Source: Clostridiales bacterium (GTDB lineage Bacteria; Bacillota; Clostridia; Oscillospirales; Acutalibacteraceae). From it: a DNA stretch of 47,060 nucleotides. Position 1 is the first letter of the stretch, and each line of letters begins with the position of its first letter. The stretch is from positions 1-47,060 of the forward strand of contig JAIKWV010000027.1 in NCBI GenBank assembly GCA_024684435.1. Direction: 5' to 3'. Positions 23,252-31,617 of the stretch are shown piece by piece. A program made the translations under genes and the position numbers. The notes under the pieces are model-generated. The model was not told the origin of the DNA. It saw only the letters and a program-made list of their open reading frames with translations, and did no database searches.

Positions 23252-23575
23252 TCAGAGCTTCTCGAATCTGTCAATATCAATGACAAATACCGTTGCGCCG
23301 CCCACCGTGACCTCAACTGGAAAATTAAGAAAAATATCGCTCATTGCGGGCTGGCTCACCTCTACGAGCTGTTTGCGCTTACTGCTGAATTCACGCAGTA
23401 TTTCGATGACATCATCCACCTTTTCATCCTCAACACCGGTAAGCAGGGTCATGTTGCCCGTTCTGAGCAGACCCCCGGATGTGGCGAGCTTTGTGACGTA
23501 AAAGCCGTTTCTGGTAAGCTCCTCCATGACTATAACTCCGTCATCGTTGCTGACTATGGAAATTACAAGCTTCAT
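23252..23575 (-). CDS. darA: Cyclic-di-AMP receptor, PII-like (DarA/PstA)
   Basis: A 107-residue PII-like trimer-forming protein that binds cyclic di-AMP in Firmicutes. Recognisable parts are MKLVISIVSNDDG, LTRNGFYVTKLATSGGLLRTGNMTLL (with the G-x-L-R-x-G-N-T-like ligand loop) and GVEDEKVDDVIEILRE. The region GGATVFVIDIDRFEKL closes the fold. ATG 23575 is chosen; GGAGA is close to it (short spacing). An upstream TTG at 23587 has no site. Its place next to holB, commonly seen as tmk-darA-holB, supports the call. The target it regulates is unknown. Confidence 0.94.
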   Translation of the reverse strand: MKLVISIVSNDDGVIVMEELTRNGFYVTKLATSGGLLRTGNMTLLTGVEDEKVDDVIEILREFSSKRKQLVEVSQPAMSDIFLNFPVEVTVGGATVFVIDIDRFEKL

Positions 23576-23638
23576 ATTCTCCGGCAAGCCGTTGCCGCGG
23601 CTGCCGCACCGCCCTTCAAAATTGATTTAGCGTTAATT

Positions 23639-24439
23639 TTATTCAATGATCTTTATGTTTCTCTCGATAACGGCTCTCCCCCGCCAGGCGAAGGCTCTGC
23701 CGTCAATATCCATACCGGATCTTGCGGTAGGCTCTGAGGATGAAATGAATTCCTCTATCGGCGTCCTCTCCGCGTTTGTGTTCATGGGACAGATATTCTG
23801 ACAAATATCGCAGCCCCACGCGCAGTTATATTTTCTGATAAGCTCTTCCTGTTCCGGGGTAAGTTCACCCTTGCGCTGAGTGATGTCGGACAAGCATCTC
23901 TGTTTGTCCACACCCTGCCCGCTCAAAGCCCTTGTGGGACAGGCGGACACGCATTTGCCGCAGTTTATGCATTCCGTTTTTTTCGGCTCTGCGACAAAGT
24001 CGCTCATGTCGAGGGTGGTCACTATCTCCCCGATAAATACCCATGATCCGTATTTCTCTGTGATAAGCAGACCGTTTTTACCTCTTACGCCTATTCCGGC
24101 GTTCACCGCCGCAAGCACTTCGGGTATGGGAGAATTGTCCGCGAACACCTCGAAGCGTTCATCAGGGAACAGCGCTCTCAATTCAGCCGCCGCCCTGTTC
24201 AGCCTGTCGTTGACCACCCTGTGGTAGTCGGCGACCACAGCGTACCTTGAAATGTTCAGTCCCTTATATTTTTCCTCTCCCAAATAATAAGGAAAAACGG
24301 TCACTATAACGTATCTGGAATTATCCGGCAATCTCCCGGCGGCGCGGCAGTTTATAAGGTTTTCCGTCACCCTTTCAAATGAGCACACGCCGAAAACCGG
24401 CACCTCTTTTTTTATTATTTTTTCGATCTCGTTTTTCAT
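23639..24439 (-). CDS. QueG-like double [4Fe-4S] reductase
   Basis: A 266-residue protein of the epoxyqueuosine-reductase family, in which QueG makes queuosine in tRNA using cobalamin and two clusters. Visible: the DUF1730-like N-terminal domain (GVRGKNGLLITEKYGSWVFIGEIV), then CINCGKCVSACP (Cys 157-167) and CAWGCDICQNICP (Cys 206-217), with Cys182 also placed to bind a cluster. The catalytic region reads FADNSPIPEV, where QueG enzymes usually have a VDT-x-P form ending in ER, and the protein is shorter than typical QueG, lacking the HEAT-like tail. It may therefore be a QueG-like paralogue with another substrate. It is 4 bp upstream of nothing but packed tightly behind the AEC transporter gene. 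Confidence 0.82.
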   Translation of the reverse strand: MKNEIEKIIKKEVPVFGVCSFERVTENLINCRAAGRLPDNSRYVIVTVFPYYLGEEKYKGLNISRYAVVADYHRVVNDRLNRAAAELRALFPDERFEVFADNSPIPEVLAAVNAGIGVRGKNGLLITEKYGSWVFIGEIVTTLDMSDFVAEPKKTECINCGKCVSACPTRALSGQGVDKQRCLSDITQRKGELTPEQEELIRKYNCAWGCDICQNICPMNTNAERTPIEEFISSSEPTARSGMDIDGRAFAWRGRAVIERNIKIIE

Positions 24440-24442
24440 AGG

Positions 24443-25384
24443 CTAAATTCTTGACAAAGCGATCATTACAGGCATAGTGATTATTGAAATAAAGCTTATC
24501 AACGCCACGGTCTGGGCGGCAAGTCCCGTGTTCCGGTCATACTTTGCCGCAAAAATGACCGTGTTGGTGGCTGAGGGAGCGCTGGCAGAAAGGGTCAAAG
24601 ATGTGAGCAGATCTCCGCTTATTCCGAAAAGCCTGAGAGTACCGTACATGATAAGAGGCAGGGCTATGAGCTTTGTAAGAGCCGCGATAAATATCCTGCC
24701 GTTTTTGAATAATGTCCTGAAATCGGTATTGGCAAGATAGGTGCCGAAAACTATCATTGCAAAGGGAGTGTTCATGCTTCCCACATAGGATATGGGCTTT
24801 ACGATTATGTCCGGCATCGGCAAATTAAGCAGGAAAAGAGGCAGACCTATGGCAACGGCTATGGTGCCTGGGTTGAGAATAAGCCGTTTATACTCAAACT
24901 TCACCTTGTCTCCGTCTGAGTTGCCCGCCATGATATATACTCCGTAGGTAAAAGAGAATATCTGAAAGCTCATTATTACCGCCGAGCAGTAGAAAACGCC
25001 CTGTGAACCTATTACCGCTCCCGCAAGGGGTAGCGCCATATATCCGCAGTTTCCGAACACCGCGCCGTATTTCAGCACACTGCTGTCGTTTTTATCTCCT
25101 TTGCGGAACAAGGGCAGGTTTATAATTACCGATATCGCATGCATGAGCATTCCGCAGCCCATGGCGATAAACAGGCTCTTGGCGGTCTGCGGATCGTACT
25201 CGATATCAAGGAACGAGCGTATTATCACCGCGGGGGTGATTATGTAGAACAGCAGGTCGGTGCAGAGCTTTGCGGTTTTTTCCGTGAACAGCCCTATTTT
25301 GTCGGCGATAAAGCCCACAGCAACGATTATGTACAATATTGCCACCTGGGTGGAGGCTATTTTTACGTTTGAAAGAAACATCAT
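24443..25384 (-). CDS. AEC (auxin efflux carrier) family transporter
   Basis: A 313-residue membrane carrier with about ten hydrophobic segments in two halves. Family features include ILYIIVAVGFIADKIGLF at the start, KYGAVFGNCGYMALPLAGAVIG in the fourth to fifth helix, and SASAPSATNTVIFAAKYD near the end. AEC proteins export organic anions such as malate or related carboxylates; substrate is not predictable here. Two ATGs lie together (25384 and 25381); the second has better spacing from GGTGA. It ends 3 bp before the QueG-like gene, so the two are co-transcribed. Citrate synthase further upstream in the same run makes a carboxylate substrate plausible, but that is inference. Confidence 0.9.
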   Translation of the reverse strand: MMFLSNVKIASTQVAILYIIVAVGFIADKIGLFTEKTAKLCTDLLFYIITPAVIIRSFLDIEYDPQTAKSLFIAMGCGMLMHAISVIINLPLFRKGDKNDSSVLKYGAVFGNCGYMALPLAGAVIGSQGVFYCSAVIMSFQIFSFTYGVYIMAGNSDGDKVKFEYKRLILNPGTIAVAIGLPLFLLNLPMPDIIVKPISYVGSMNTPFAMIVFGTYLANTDFRTLFKNGRIFIAALTKLIALPLIMYGTLRLFGISGDLLTSLTLSASAPSATNTVIFAAKYDRNTGLAAQTVALISFISIITMPVMIALSRI

Positions 25385-25400
25385 TTCACCGCAGTTTTAA

Positions 25401-26297
25401 TTATTTGTTTTCCGATGAGGATATACCGATCCTGCCCAAAAGCACCGCAATGGCAAACAGCGCCGCGGCGCCGTCGCAGAATTCAATGGGAGATGAGCTT
25501 AAAAGCATATCGCTCTTGCCTATAACAGTGACGATCACCCGGGGGAGGAAACAGATCAAACAAAATACGACGGCGGGAACACCGTATGCCGCGACCTTCC
25601 ATTCCTTGCCCTTTCCGTCAACGTCGGCAAACTTCTGCGCCAGAGGAAGCAGGAAAAGCGCCAGCACAGCAAGCATCATAAGCTCAAAGAACAGATCCCC
25701 CACCTTCATGTAGCTTATCTTCCTCATGAATCTGTGGATTATCCTCGCTATGCACCAGACAAGCGGAGAGAGAGCCGGGAGCTTTATTTTTGATATGCCC
25801 TTTTTGTCCTTGATATCGTACATACCGATAATGGCAAAATACATAGCCGAAAGCAGGGCGAATATAGCCTGCGCAAGACTTGCCATGGCTCCGGATTTGT
25901 TGAGATATGTAGACATTGTGGGCATCTCACTTGTGGGAGCAAAGTTCTCATACAGAGATATGAAAACATTGTAGCTGGAGACAACATCGTATATGAGCGC
26001 CGCCGCAAAAATGAACGCCGCCACGCCCTCAAAGATCCTGAGACCCGAAGTGTCGGAAAACGTGATCATTTTTTTATTCTTAAGACCGTACGCAAAGGGA
26101 AGAACAAAACATATCCCGATAAGCGCGTACATAATAGTAATTGTAAAGTTTTTCCCGGTATAAAATCCGGTTTCAGGTTCGGTTATGTTAAGTATCTGAT
26201 AGACTCTCAGCGGGACGGTGGTTATTATGCCCGCGATGATAACGTAAATAAAAAGTCCGATTTTTCCCAAACCTTTTTTCTCTGAAGCATTACTCAT
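25401..26297 (-). CDS. Uncharacterised multi-pass membrane protein
   Basis: A 298-residue protein with about seven hydrophobic stretches, for example LFIYVIIAGIITTVPL, IMYALIGICFVLPFAYGL, GVAAFIFAAALIYDVV, FELMMLAVLALFLLPLA and VAAYGVPAVVFCLICFLP. I do not recognise the family. No catalytic or binding motif stands out. A charged N-terminus (MSNASEKKGLG) precedes the first helix. ATG 26297 is preceded by AAGGAAG at suitable distance; seven further upstream residues are open but lack a site. It lies between citrate synthase (24 bp upstream) and the AEC transporter (16 bp downstream), probably in one transcript from the citrate synthase promoter. Confidence 0.8.
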   Translation of the reverse strand: MSNASEKKGLGKIGLFIYVIIAGIITTVPLRVYQILNITEPETGFYTGKNFTITIMYALIGICFVLPFAYGLKNKKMITFSDTSGLRIFEGVAAFIFAAALIYDVVSSYNVFISLYENFAPTSEMPTMSTYLNKSGAMASLAQAIFALLSAMYFAIIGMYDIKDKKGISKIKLPALSPLVWCIARIIHRFMRKISYMKVGDLFFELMMLAVLALFLLPLAQKFADVDGKGKEWKVAAYGVPAVVFCLICFLPRVIVTVIGKSDMLLSSSPIEFCDGAAALFAIAVLLGRIGISSSENK

Positions 26298-26320
26298 TCT
26301 GCCAGTACTTCCTTTCAACC

Positions 26321-27739
26321 TTAATCGCGTTCCTCGGATGGGATATAAATATCTGTTTCCGAGATATAATTCTCGGCTCTCTCGTCAATGGGTATGTAGG
26401 CCCTTGGCAGAGAAACGTTCTTGTACGCAGGTCTCATGATCCTGCCTCCTGTGATAAGCTCCTCCATGCGGTGAGCCGACCAGCCCGCCACACGGGCGGT
26501 AACGAACAGCGGGGTATAAAGATCCTCAGGTATGCCCAGCATCTTGTACACAAAACCGGAATACAGATCCACGTTTGCGCACATTCTCTTCTTTTGACCC
26601 TTGACCCTTGAGAACACCGCGGGAGTCAGCCGTTCCACCAGAGAGATAAGCTCGAATTCCTCCCTGAACTCCGTATTCTCCGAAAACTCCCTTGCCTTCT
26701 CCTTGAGGATCTTTGCTCTGGGATCTGAAAGCGTATAGACGGCGTGACCCATGCCGTAGATAAGTCCGGAATGGTCTCCCGCCTCTTTGTTGATGATCTT
26801 TGCCAGATAGTCTGCCACCTGACCCTCATTTGTAATATCGGATATATTCTCACGCATATCCTGTATCATGTTGGCCGCCTTTATGTTGGCTCCGCCGTGG
26901 CGGGGACCTTTGAGCGCGCCTATCGCCGCGGATATGGCGGAATATGTATCGGTCCCGCTGGAGCTTAAAACTCTCGCGGCAAAGGCGGAATTATTTCCGC
27001 CGCCGTGCTCCGCGTGAAGCATCATGCAGGTGTCAAGCAGTTTAGCCTCCTCGGGCTTGAAGGTACCGTCGGCTCTGATGGCGTGGAGTATGGTCTCCGC
27101 CATGCCGTAAGACGGAATGATGGGGTGGAGATACATGGTCTGCTTGTAGAAGTGTCTGCGCTTGACCTGATAAGCGTACGCCATTATGGTGGGAAGCTGC
27201 GCCAGAAGCTGTACCGACTGTCTGAGTACATTTTCTATGGATGTGTCGTCCGGGTTTTCATCATAAGAATAGAGAGCAAGAACTGAACGCGCCATCTTGT
27301 TCATGATATTGTTTGAGGGCGCCTTCATTATCATATCCTCGGCGAAATCCTCCGGCAATTCCATGCATGAGGATATCGTTTTCTTGAACCTTTCAAGCTG
27401 GATCCTGCCCGGGAAATAGCCAAGCATCAGAAGCCATGCCACTTCCTCGTAGCCGAATCTGTTTTCTTTTTCACAGCCCTCGACTATGGATCTCATATCT
27501 ACGCCGCGGTAATAAAGTCTGCCCTCCTTCGGGACACGCTCACCGTCGTTGATATAGTAGCCTTCAACACTGCACACATGGGTAAGACCCGCCATGACGC
27601 CGGTGCCGTCCGCGTTGCGCAAGCCTCTTTTTACGTTATATTTTTCAAAGTCGCCGGGCTCCATATAGCTGTGCTTAAGAAGCTCTTCACACATGAGTTT
27701 TAATTCATCGTTTGAAATGGGGGAATGATAATTTGACAT
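26321..27739 (-). CDS. gltA: Citrate synthase
   Basis: Condenses acetyl-CoA with oxaloacetate to citrate in the cytoplasm. At 472 residues it has the long N-terminal part seen in clostridial forms. Catalytic elements: LHAEHGGGNNS (His245), GPRHGGANIKAANMI (His281) and NVDLYSGF (Asp391). The GHRVY-type substrate motif reads GHAVYTLSDPR, so the usual Arg is Ala, a variation I believe occurs in Firmicutes relatives; methylcitrate synthase activity is the alternative. It is first in its transcription unit, behind a consensus promoter at 27807-27835, with AGGCAGGTGA before ATG. In an anaerobe it most likely feeds glutamate synthesis. Confidence 0.94.
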   Translation of the reverse strand: MSNYHSPISNDELKLMCEELLKHSYMEPGDFEKYNVKRGLRNADGTGVMAGLTHVCSVEGYYINDGERVPKEGRLYYRGVDMRSIVEGCEKENRFGYEEVAWLLMLGYFPGRIQLERFKKTISSCMELPEDFAEDMIMKAPSNNIMNKMARSVLALYSYDENPDDTSIENVLRQSVQLLAQLPTIMAYAYQVKRRHFYKQTMYLHPIIPSYGMAETILHAIRADGTFKPEEAKLLDTCMMLHAEHGGGNNSAFAARVLSSSGTDTYSAISAAIGALKGPRHGGANIKAANMIQDMRENISDITNEGQVADYLAKIINKEAGDHSGLIYGMGHAVYTLSDPRAKILKEKAREFSENTEFREEFELISLVERLTPAVFSRVKGQKKRMCANVDLYSGFVYKMLGIPEDLYTPLFVTARVAGWSAHRMEELITGGRIMRPAYKNVSLPRAYIPIDERAENYISETDIYIPSEERD

Positions 27740-27806
27740 AGTGTCACCTGCCTGTAATGTTATTTAAAATATTTATATTTTGAATATATACTATGAATGA
27801 ATGTTA

Positions 27807-27835
27807 ATTATACTATAGTTTTTTTCTTTTGTCAA
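27807..27835 (-). promoter_or_regulatory. Consensus SigA promoter of the citrate synthase gene
   Basis: On the minus strand TTGACA (27830-27835), a 17-bp spacer and TATAAT (27807-27812): perfect match in both hexamers. The leader to the start codon is about 65 bp and AT-rich. This is the strongest-looking promoter in the window. Confidence 0.9.
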
Positions 27836-27887
27836 TCAAAGCTCTTTGCGCAAACAAATATTTTATAAGTGAAAGGAATCCATCTGT

Positions 27888-28910
27888 ATGAAAAATCTCG
27901 TTGTCTTCGTCCTTGTCATTTTGGCGGCTCTCATTCTCGTACCTGTATCGGCGGTAAAAAGATCGGACTGCGCATCGCCGGCGGATTCAAGTGCGGATAA
28001 TTCACAGGTCATATCCGAAACCGGCACCTTCCCCGTTATTGTCACAGACAGTGAAAACGTCATAAAAGTCTGGCGCACCTCTTCCGAAGAGACGGAAATC
28101 ATAGCCGAAAAAGAGTATATCAAAGGCTGTGTGGCTGCCGAAATGTCCGCCGGATGTGAACTTGAAGCCCTGAAAGCCCAAGCGGCGGCGGCATACACCT
28201 ACGCCATATATCAGAAGCAGGTACAAAGTGAAGATCCTTCACCGGAGCTTGAGGGCGCATACCTGACTGACAGCACGGCTAAGCATCAGGGTTACCTCTC
28301 TGAGGAGGAAAGAAAAGCGCGCTGGGGCGACAACTTTGAAGAGTATGAAGAAAAGATCGGCGACGCCGTTGACGCCGTTTACGGCAGTCTTATCACATAT
28401 AACGGCAAGCCCATCATAGCCGCCTTCCACTCCGTAAGCTCTGGGCAGACCGAATCCGCCGAAAACGTGTGGGGCGAGGATATCCCCTACCTTAAAAGCG
28501 TTTCAAGCCCCGGAGATAAACTGTCCCCCGAATGTGAATCAACCGTCACCTTCACTCCGGAAGAGTTCAGAAAAAGTCTTGCCGGAACAGGGGGACTAAA
28601 GCTTGACGACGACCCTGCGAAATGGGTGGGAAAGGCAGAGAAAACCAAGGCTGGAACAGTGACCGTGATAACAATAGGCGGCAAGAAATTCACCGGTTCG
28701 GAGCTGCGGGACGCGCTGAAGCTTAAAAGCTGCTGCTTCGACATAAAGCACGAGAAAAACAAGTTTACGGTACACACCATGGGACACGGTCATCTTGTGG
28801 GTATGAGCCAGTACGGAGCCGACTACATGGCGCGACAGGGCAGCAGCTGGGAGGAGATCGTCAGACACTATTATTCCGGCGTTGAGATATCCAAAGCGAA
28901 ACAATTATAA
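27888..28910 (+). CDS. spoIID: Stage II sporulation protein D (SpoIID) family
   Basis: A 340-residue membrane-anchored lytic transglycosylase of the type that degrades septal peptidoglycan during engulfment in sporulation. An N-terminal helix (4-22) anchors it. The SpoIID domain shows EYIKGCVAAEMSAGCELEAL (catalytic Glu85), LKAQAAAAYTYA, AAFHSVSSGQTESAENVWG, YLKSVSSPGD and the closing GHGHLVGMSQYGA. The site GAAAGGA precedes ATG. No SpoIIR, SpoIIQ or other sporulation gene is adjacent, so a related wall-lytic role (the SpoIID/LytB group) remains possible, but the length and C-terminal motif suit SpoIID itself. Confidence 0.92.
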   Translation: MKNLVVFVLVILAALILVPVSAVKRSDCASPADSSADNSQVISETGTFPVIVTDSENVIKVWRTSSEETEIIAEKEYIKGCVAAEMSAGCELEALKAQAAAAYTYAIYQKQVQSEDPSPELEGAYLTDSTAKHQGYLSEEERKARWGDNFEEYEEKIGDAVDAVYGSLITYNGKPIIAAFHSVSSGQTESAENVWGEDIPYLKSVSSPGDKLSPECESTVTFTPEEFRKSLAGTGGLKLDDDPAKWVGKAEKTKAGTVTVITIGGKKFTGSELRDALKLKSCCFDIKHEKNKFTVHTMGHGHLVGMSQYGADYMARQGSSWEEIVRHYYSGVEISKAKQL

Positions 28911-28936
28911 TGATTGATATTTTAATAAAATAATGG

Positions 28937-28965
28937 TGGAAATCCACGGCAAGTTGTGATATAAT
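28937..28965 (+). promoter_or_regulatory. Probable promoter of the exonuclease III gene and downstream unit
   Basis: TGGAAA (28937-28942), 17-bp spacer, TATAAT (28960-28965), about 30 bp before the ATG. A short perfect stem (GTGGA-AA-TCCAC) overlaps the -35. Confidence 0.55.
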
Positions 28966-28995
28966 AATTTTTATGTTATCAACATGAGGTGGGTT

Positions 28996-29760
28996 ATGTC
29001 TGAAAAAACCTTTGTTTCGTGGAACGTGAACGGTCTGCGCGCCTGCGTGGGCAAAAATTTTCTTGAGGTCTTCAAGGCTTTTGACGCCGATATTTTCTGC
29101 CTTCAGGAAACCAAGCTCCAGCAGGGGCAGATAGACATTGACACGGCGGGTTATTTCCAATACTGGAACTACGCCCTGCGCAAGGGATATTCAGGGACGG
29201 CGATATTCACAAAGGAGGAACCGATTTCCGTCACATACGGTATAGACGTGCCGGAGCACAATACCGAAGGGCGGGTGATAACCCTTGAATTCCCCGATTA
29301 CTACTTCATCACCGTCTATGTTCCCAACGCTCAGGATCAGCTCGCCCGCATAGATTACCGCATGCAGTTTGAGGACGATTTCCGCGCTTACATATGCAAG
29401 CTGGACAAGCTGAAGCCCGTTATCTACTGCGGGGATCTTAACGTTGCCCACAATGAGATAGACCTTAAAAATCCGAAAACAAACCGGGGCAATCCGGGAT
29501 TTTCGGATGAAGAGCGGGGCAAGTTCAGCGAAATGCTGGCGGCAGGCTTCACCGACACCTTCCGTTATCTTTACCCTGACAAAGAGAACGCCTACTCATG
29601 GTGGAGCTACCGGTTCCACGCAAGGGACAAGAACGTGGGTTGGCGTATAGACTATTTCATAACGTCTGACCGTATTGCCGGAAACATAAAGGATGCAAAG
29701 ATACACAGCGATATTTTCGGTTCAGACCACTGTCCCGTAAGCCTCACGATAGACATATAA
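28996..29760 (+). CDS. xth: Exodeoxyribonuclease III / AP endonuclease
   Basis: A 254-residue DNA repair enzyme that cuts at abasic sites and trims 3' ends. Motifs of the ExoIII/APE family are all present: FVSWNVNGLRAC, IFCLQETKLQQ (metal Glu), IYCGDLNVAHNEIDL (Asp and Asn), SWWSYRF, WRIDYF and the closing GSDHCPVSL (catalytic Asp-His). The start at 28996 follows GAGGTGG; the frame is open for four more codons upstream, but the site favours the later ATG. A separate promoter at 28937-28965 is likely. Confidence 0.96.
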   Translation: MSEKTFVSWNVNGLRACVGKNFLEVFKAFDADIFCLQETKLQQGQIDIDTAGYFQYWNYALRKGYSGTAIFTKEEPISVTYGIDVPEHNTEGRVITLEFPDYYFITVYVPNAQDQLARIDYRMQFEDDFRAYICKLDKLKPVIYCGDLNVAHNEIDLKNPKTNRGNPGFSDEERGKFSEMLAAGFTDTFRYLYPDKENAYSWWSYRFHARDKNVGWRIDYFITSDRIAGNIKDAKIHSDIFGSDHCPVSLTIDI

Positions 29761-29786
29761 ACAACGATCGAAAGGATGCCACGCTG

Positions 29787-31094
29787 ATGAAAAAGAACAA
29801 AGTCATTATTTTAATTTTAACCGTCCTTGCGGCTTTGAGTATAATCTTCCTTGTTTTCGCCACGAATTACGTCAAGTTCTTCAAGCCAAAGGCAAAACAA
29901 AACGAGGAACCCACCGCGGACATAAGCGGCTACTCATTTGAGACCAGCAAATATTCCGCCGCTCTCAAGGGTAAGGGTAACACTCAGCTGCCCATAATCC
30001 CCACCGACATTGACGGTATTTACTACTCCATGGACACAAACGGCGCGGTCACATTCTATACCCTGTCCGCCAACAGCTTTGTTCCCTACACTCAGGGAGT
30101 AAACACCTTTGACACAAAGGTCACCTGCACCAATCAGGAGCTTCCCGTGACCATGTACTGCGTGGAGAGGGATTCCAAAGTATGCGGTTACGGTCTGTTT
30201 ACTTCCCGCAAAAGTCCCGGGGTCAAGATATTTGATTATGCCTTCTGCAAGATCACCGATATGCCCGCGGCATTCGGCAAGGGATCTCTTATGCTGGTAA
30301 GCATGGACAAGACCGAGTTTGCGTTAAAGAACAAGACCTACAGCGAAGCCTTCAGCTTTGATATGAGTTCAAAGAAAACCGGCTCTCCCGTATTTACAAA
30401 CAACGGCAGGCTCACCGGCATTGACGGCGCCTTCCGTGACGACTGGATAAAGCTTACCGACGACTTCATCCGTTCCCTTGGCTCTGACCCGTATTTTGTA
30501 ACCGGCAGAGAGTACAACATCGGCGTGACAGAAACAAAGAATGACATCATGATGCGCAACGGCACGAGCAAATCAAAAACCGTTGTTTCCGGCATAGTCG
30601 GCTCATGGGCAAGAGGCGTCAGCGGTAACGGAATAGCCTATATCCGCAGCACCAACGTCGGGTTTGAGAGCGTTTCCACCGCTTCAAGCGCCCCCATCGC
30701 ATCGTTTGCAGGCAACTATTTCACCGACTACGTTCACAGCGGGAATTACCTGCTCAAGAGATCTGATCTCACCCTCACCAATCTTCTCACCGGCAGGAGC
30801 GTAAAAATATCCGGCGTAAACCTCAGCGGCAGTATCGTGACCTTCTCTGTAAATCCCGCTGAGACCGCAGTGGTCATCGTCTCCGGCAAGGATATTGCCG
30901 CCGCCCAGACCGTAGCCGTCTGCGACCTTGCAAGCGGCGCCGCGGAAACATTCACGGAGCCTCTGCTCTTCGCCGTAGACTATCCCGAGATCACATGGAT
31001 AAGCGACACGAGCTTTATACACACACGCCCCGTCGTCAACGACGGCAGCAAACTCAATTATGCGATTTATGAAAGAGGTGGATCGAATGCCTAA
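29787..31094 (+). CDS. Uncharacterised exported protein with a possible protease-like core
   Basis: A 435-residue protein with an N-terminal signal anchor (about 5-26). I do not recognise the whole. One segment, KKTGSPVFTNNGRLTGIDGAF (about residues 192-212), resembles the end of trypsin-like domains (G-N-S-G-G-P-L-F..G..IG), preceded by beta-rich sequence, but no His-Asp pair can be assigned, so an inactive or distant relative is the most that can be said. The last 150 residues contain propeller-like strands (IVTFSVNPAETAVVIVSGKD, TVAVCDLASGAAETF). The stop overlaps the dCMP deaminase start by 8 bp, so both are translated from one message. Function unknown. Confidence 0.8.
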   Translation: MKKNKVIILILTVLAALSIIFLVFATNYVKFFKPKAKQNEEPTADISGYSFETSKYSAALKGKGNTQLPIIPTDIDGIYYSMDTNGAVTFYTLSANSFVPYTQGVNTFDTKVTCTNQELPVTMYCVERDSKVCGYGLFTSRKSPGVKIFDYAFCKITDMPAAFGKGSLMLVSMDKTEFALKNKTYSEAFSFDMSSKKTGSPVFTNNGRLTGIDGAFRDDWIKLTDDFIRSLGSDPYFVTGREYNIGVTETKNDIMMRNGTSKSKTVVSGIVGSWARGVSGNGIAYIRSTNVGFESVSTASSAPIASFAGNYFTDYVHSGNYLLKRSDLTLTNLLTGRSVKISGVNLSGSIVTFSVNPAETAVVIVSGKDIAAAQTVAVCDLASGAAETFTEPLLFAVDYPEITWISDTSFIHTRPVVNDGSKLNYAIYERGGSNA

Positions 31095-31584
31095 AAGGAA
31101 CGATTATATATCCTGGGACGAATATTTCATGGGCATAGCCATACTGTCCTCAAACCGAAGCAAGGATCCCAACACTCAGGTGGGAGCCTGCATAGTGAAC
31201 GAACACAACAAGATCATGTCCGTGGGCTACAACGGTCTGCCCATCGGCTGTGATGACGACGATTTTCCCTGGGAGCGTACCGGCGACGATTTCGACACAA
31301 AGTACCCCTACGTCTGCCACGCGGAGCTCAACGCCATACTCAACAATAACTGCGGCAGTCTTGCAGGGTGCAAGATCTACGTTGCCCTGTTCCCCTGCAA
31401 CGAATGCGCCAAAGCGATAATCCAGTCCGGCATAAAAGAGGTCATCTATATATCTGACAAGTACGCGAACACCACCTCTGTAAGAGCTTCAAAGCGTATG
31501 TTTGACGCCTCCGGCGTTCTGTATAAGAAGCTCAAGCTTGAGCATGAAGAGCTTGTTATTGATTTCAGGGAAGAAAACATATAA
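31087..31584 (+). CDS. Deoxycytidylate (dCMP) deaminase
   Basis: A 165-residue zinc enzyme that converts dCMP to dUMP for thymidylate synthesis. The start WDEYFMGIAILSSNRSKDP and NTQVGACIV are typical; zinc and proton-transfer motifs are CHAELNAIL (His and Glu) and PCNECAKAI (two Cys). A ComEB-like protein is the close alternative; length and motifs fit either. The ATG at 31087 lies behind AGAGGTGG and overlaps the preceding gene by 8 bp; the open frame to 31060 inside that gene is not used. The secA gene follows 33 bp later. Confidence 0.94.
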   Translation: MPKRNDYISWDEYFMGIAILSSNRSKDPNTQVGACIVNEHNKIMSVGYNGLPIGCDDDDFPWERTGDDFDTKYPYVCHAELNAILNNNCGSLAGCKIYVALFPCNECAKAIIQSGIKEVIYISDKYANTTSVRASKRMFDASGVLYKKLKLEHEELVIDFREENI

Positions 31585-31617
31585 AAATTACCGGTATAAC
31601 GAAAGGACACAAAGTTA

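Noticed and set aside
27741-27887. A riboswitch in the citrate synthase leader or the SpoIID upstream region
   Set aside because: The leader is short and AT-rich with no stable paired domain or known aptamer pattern; only the promoter can be supported.
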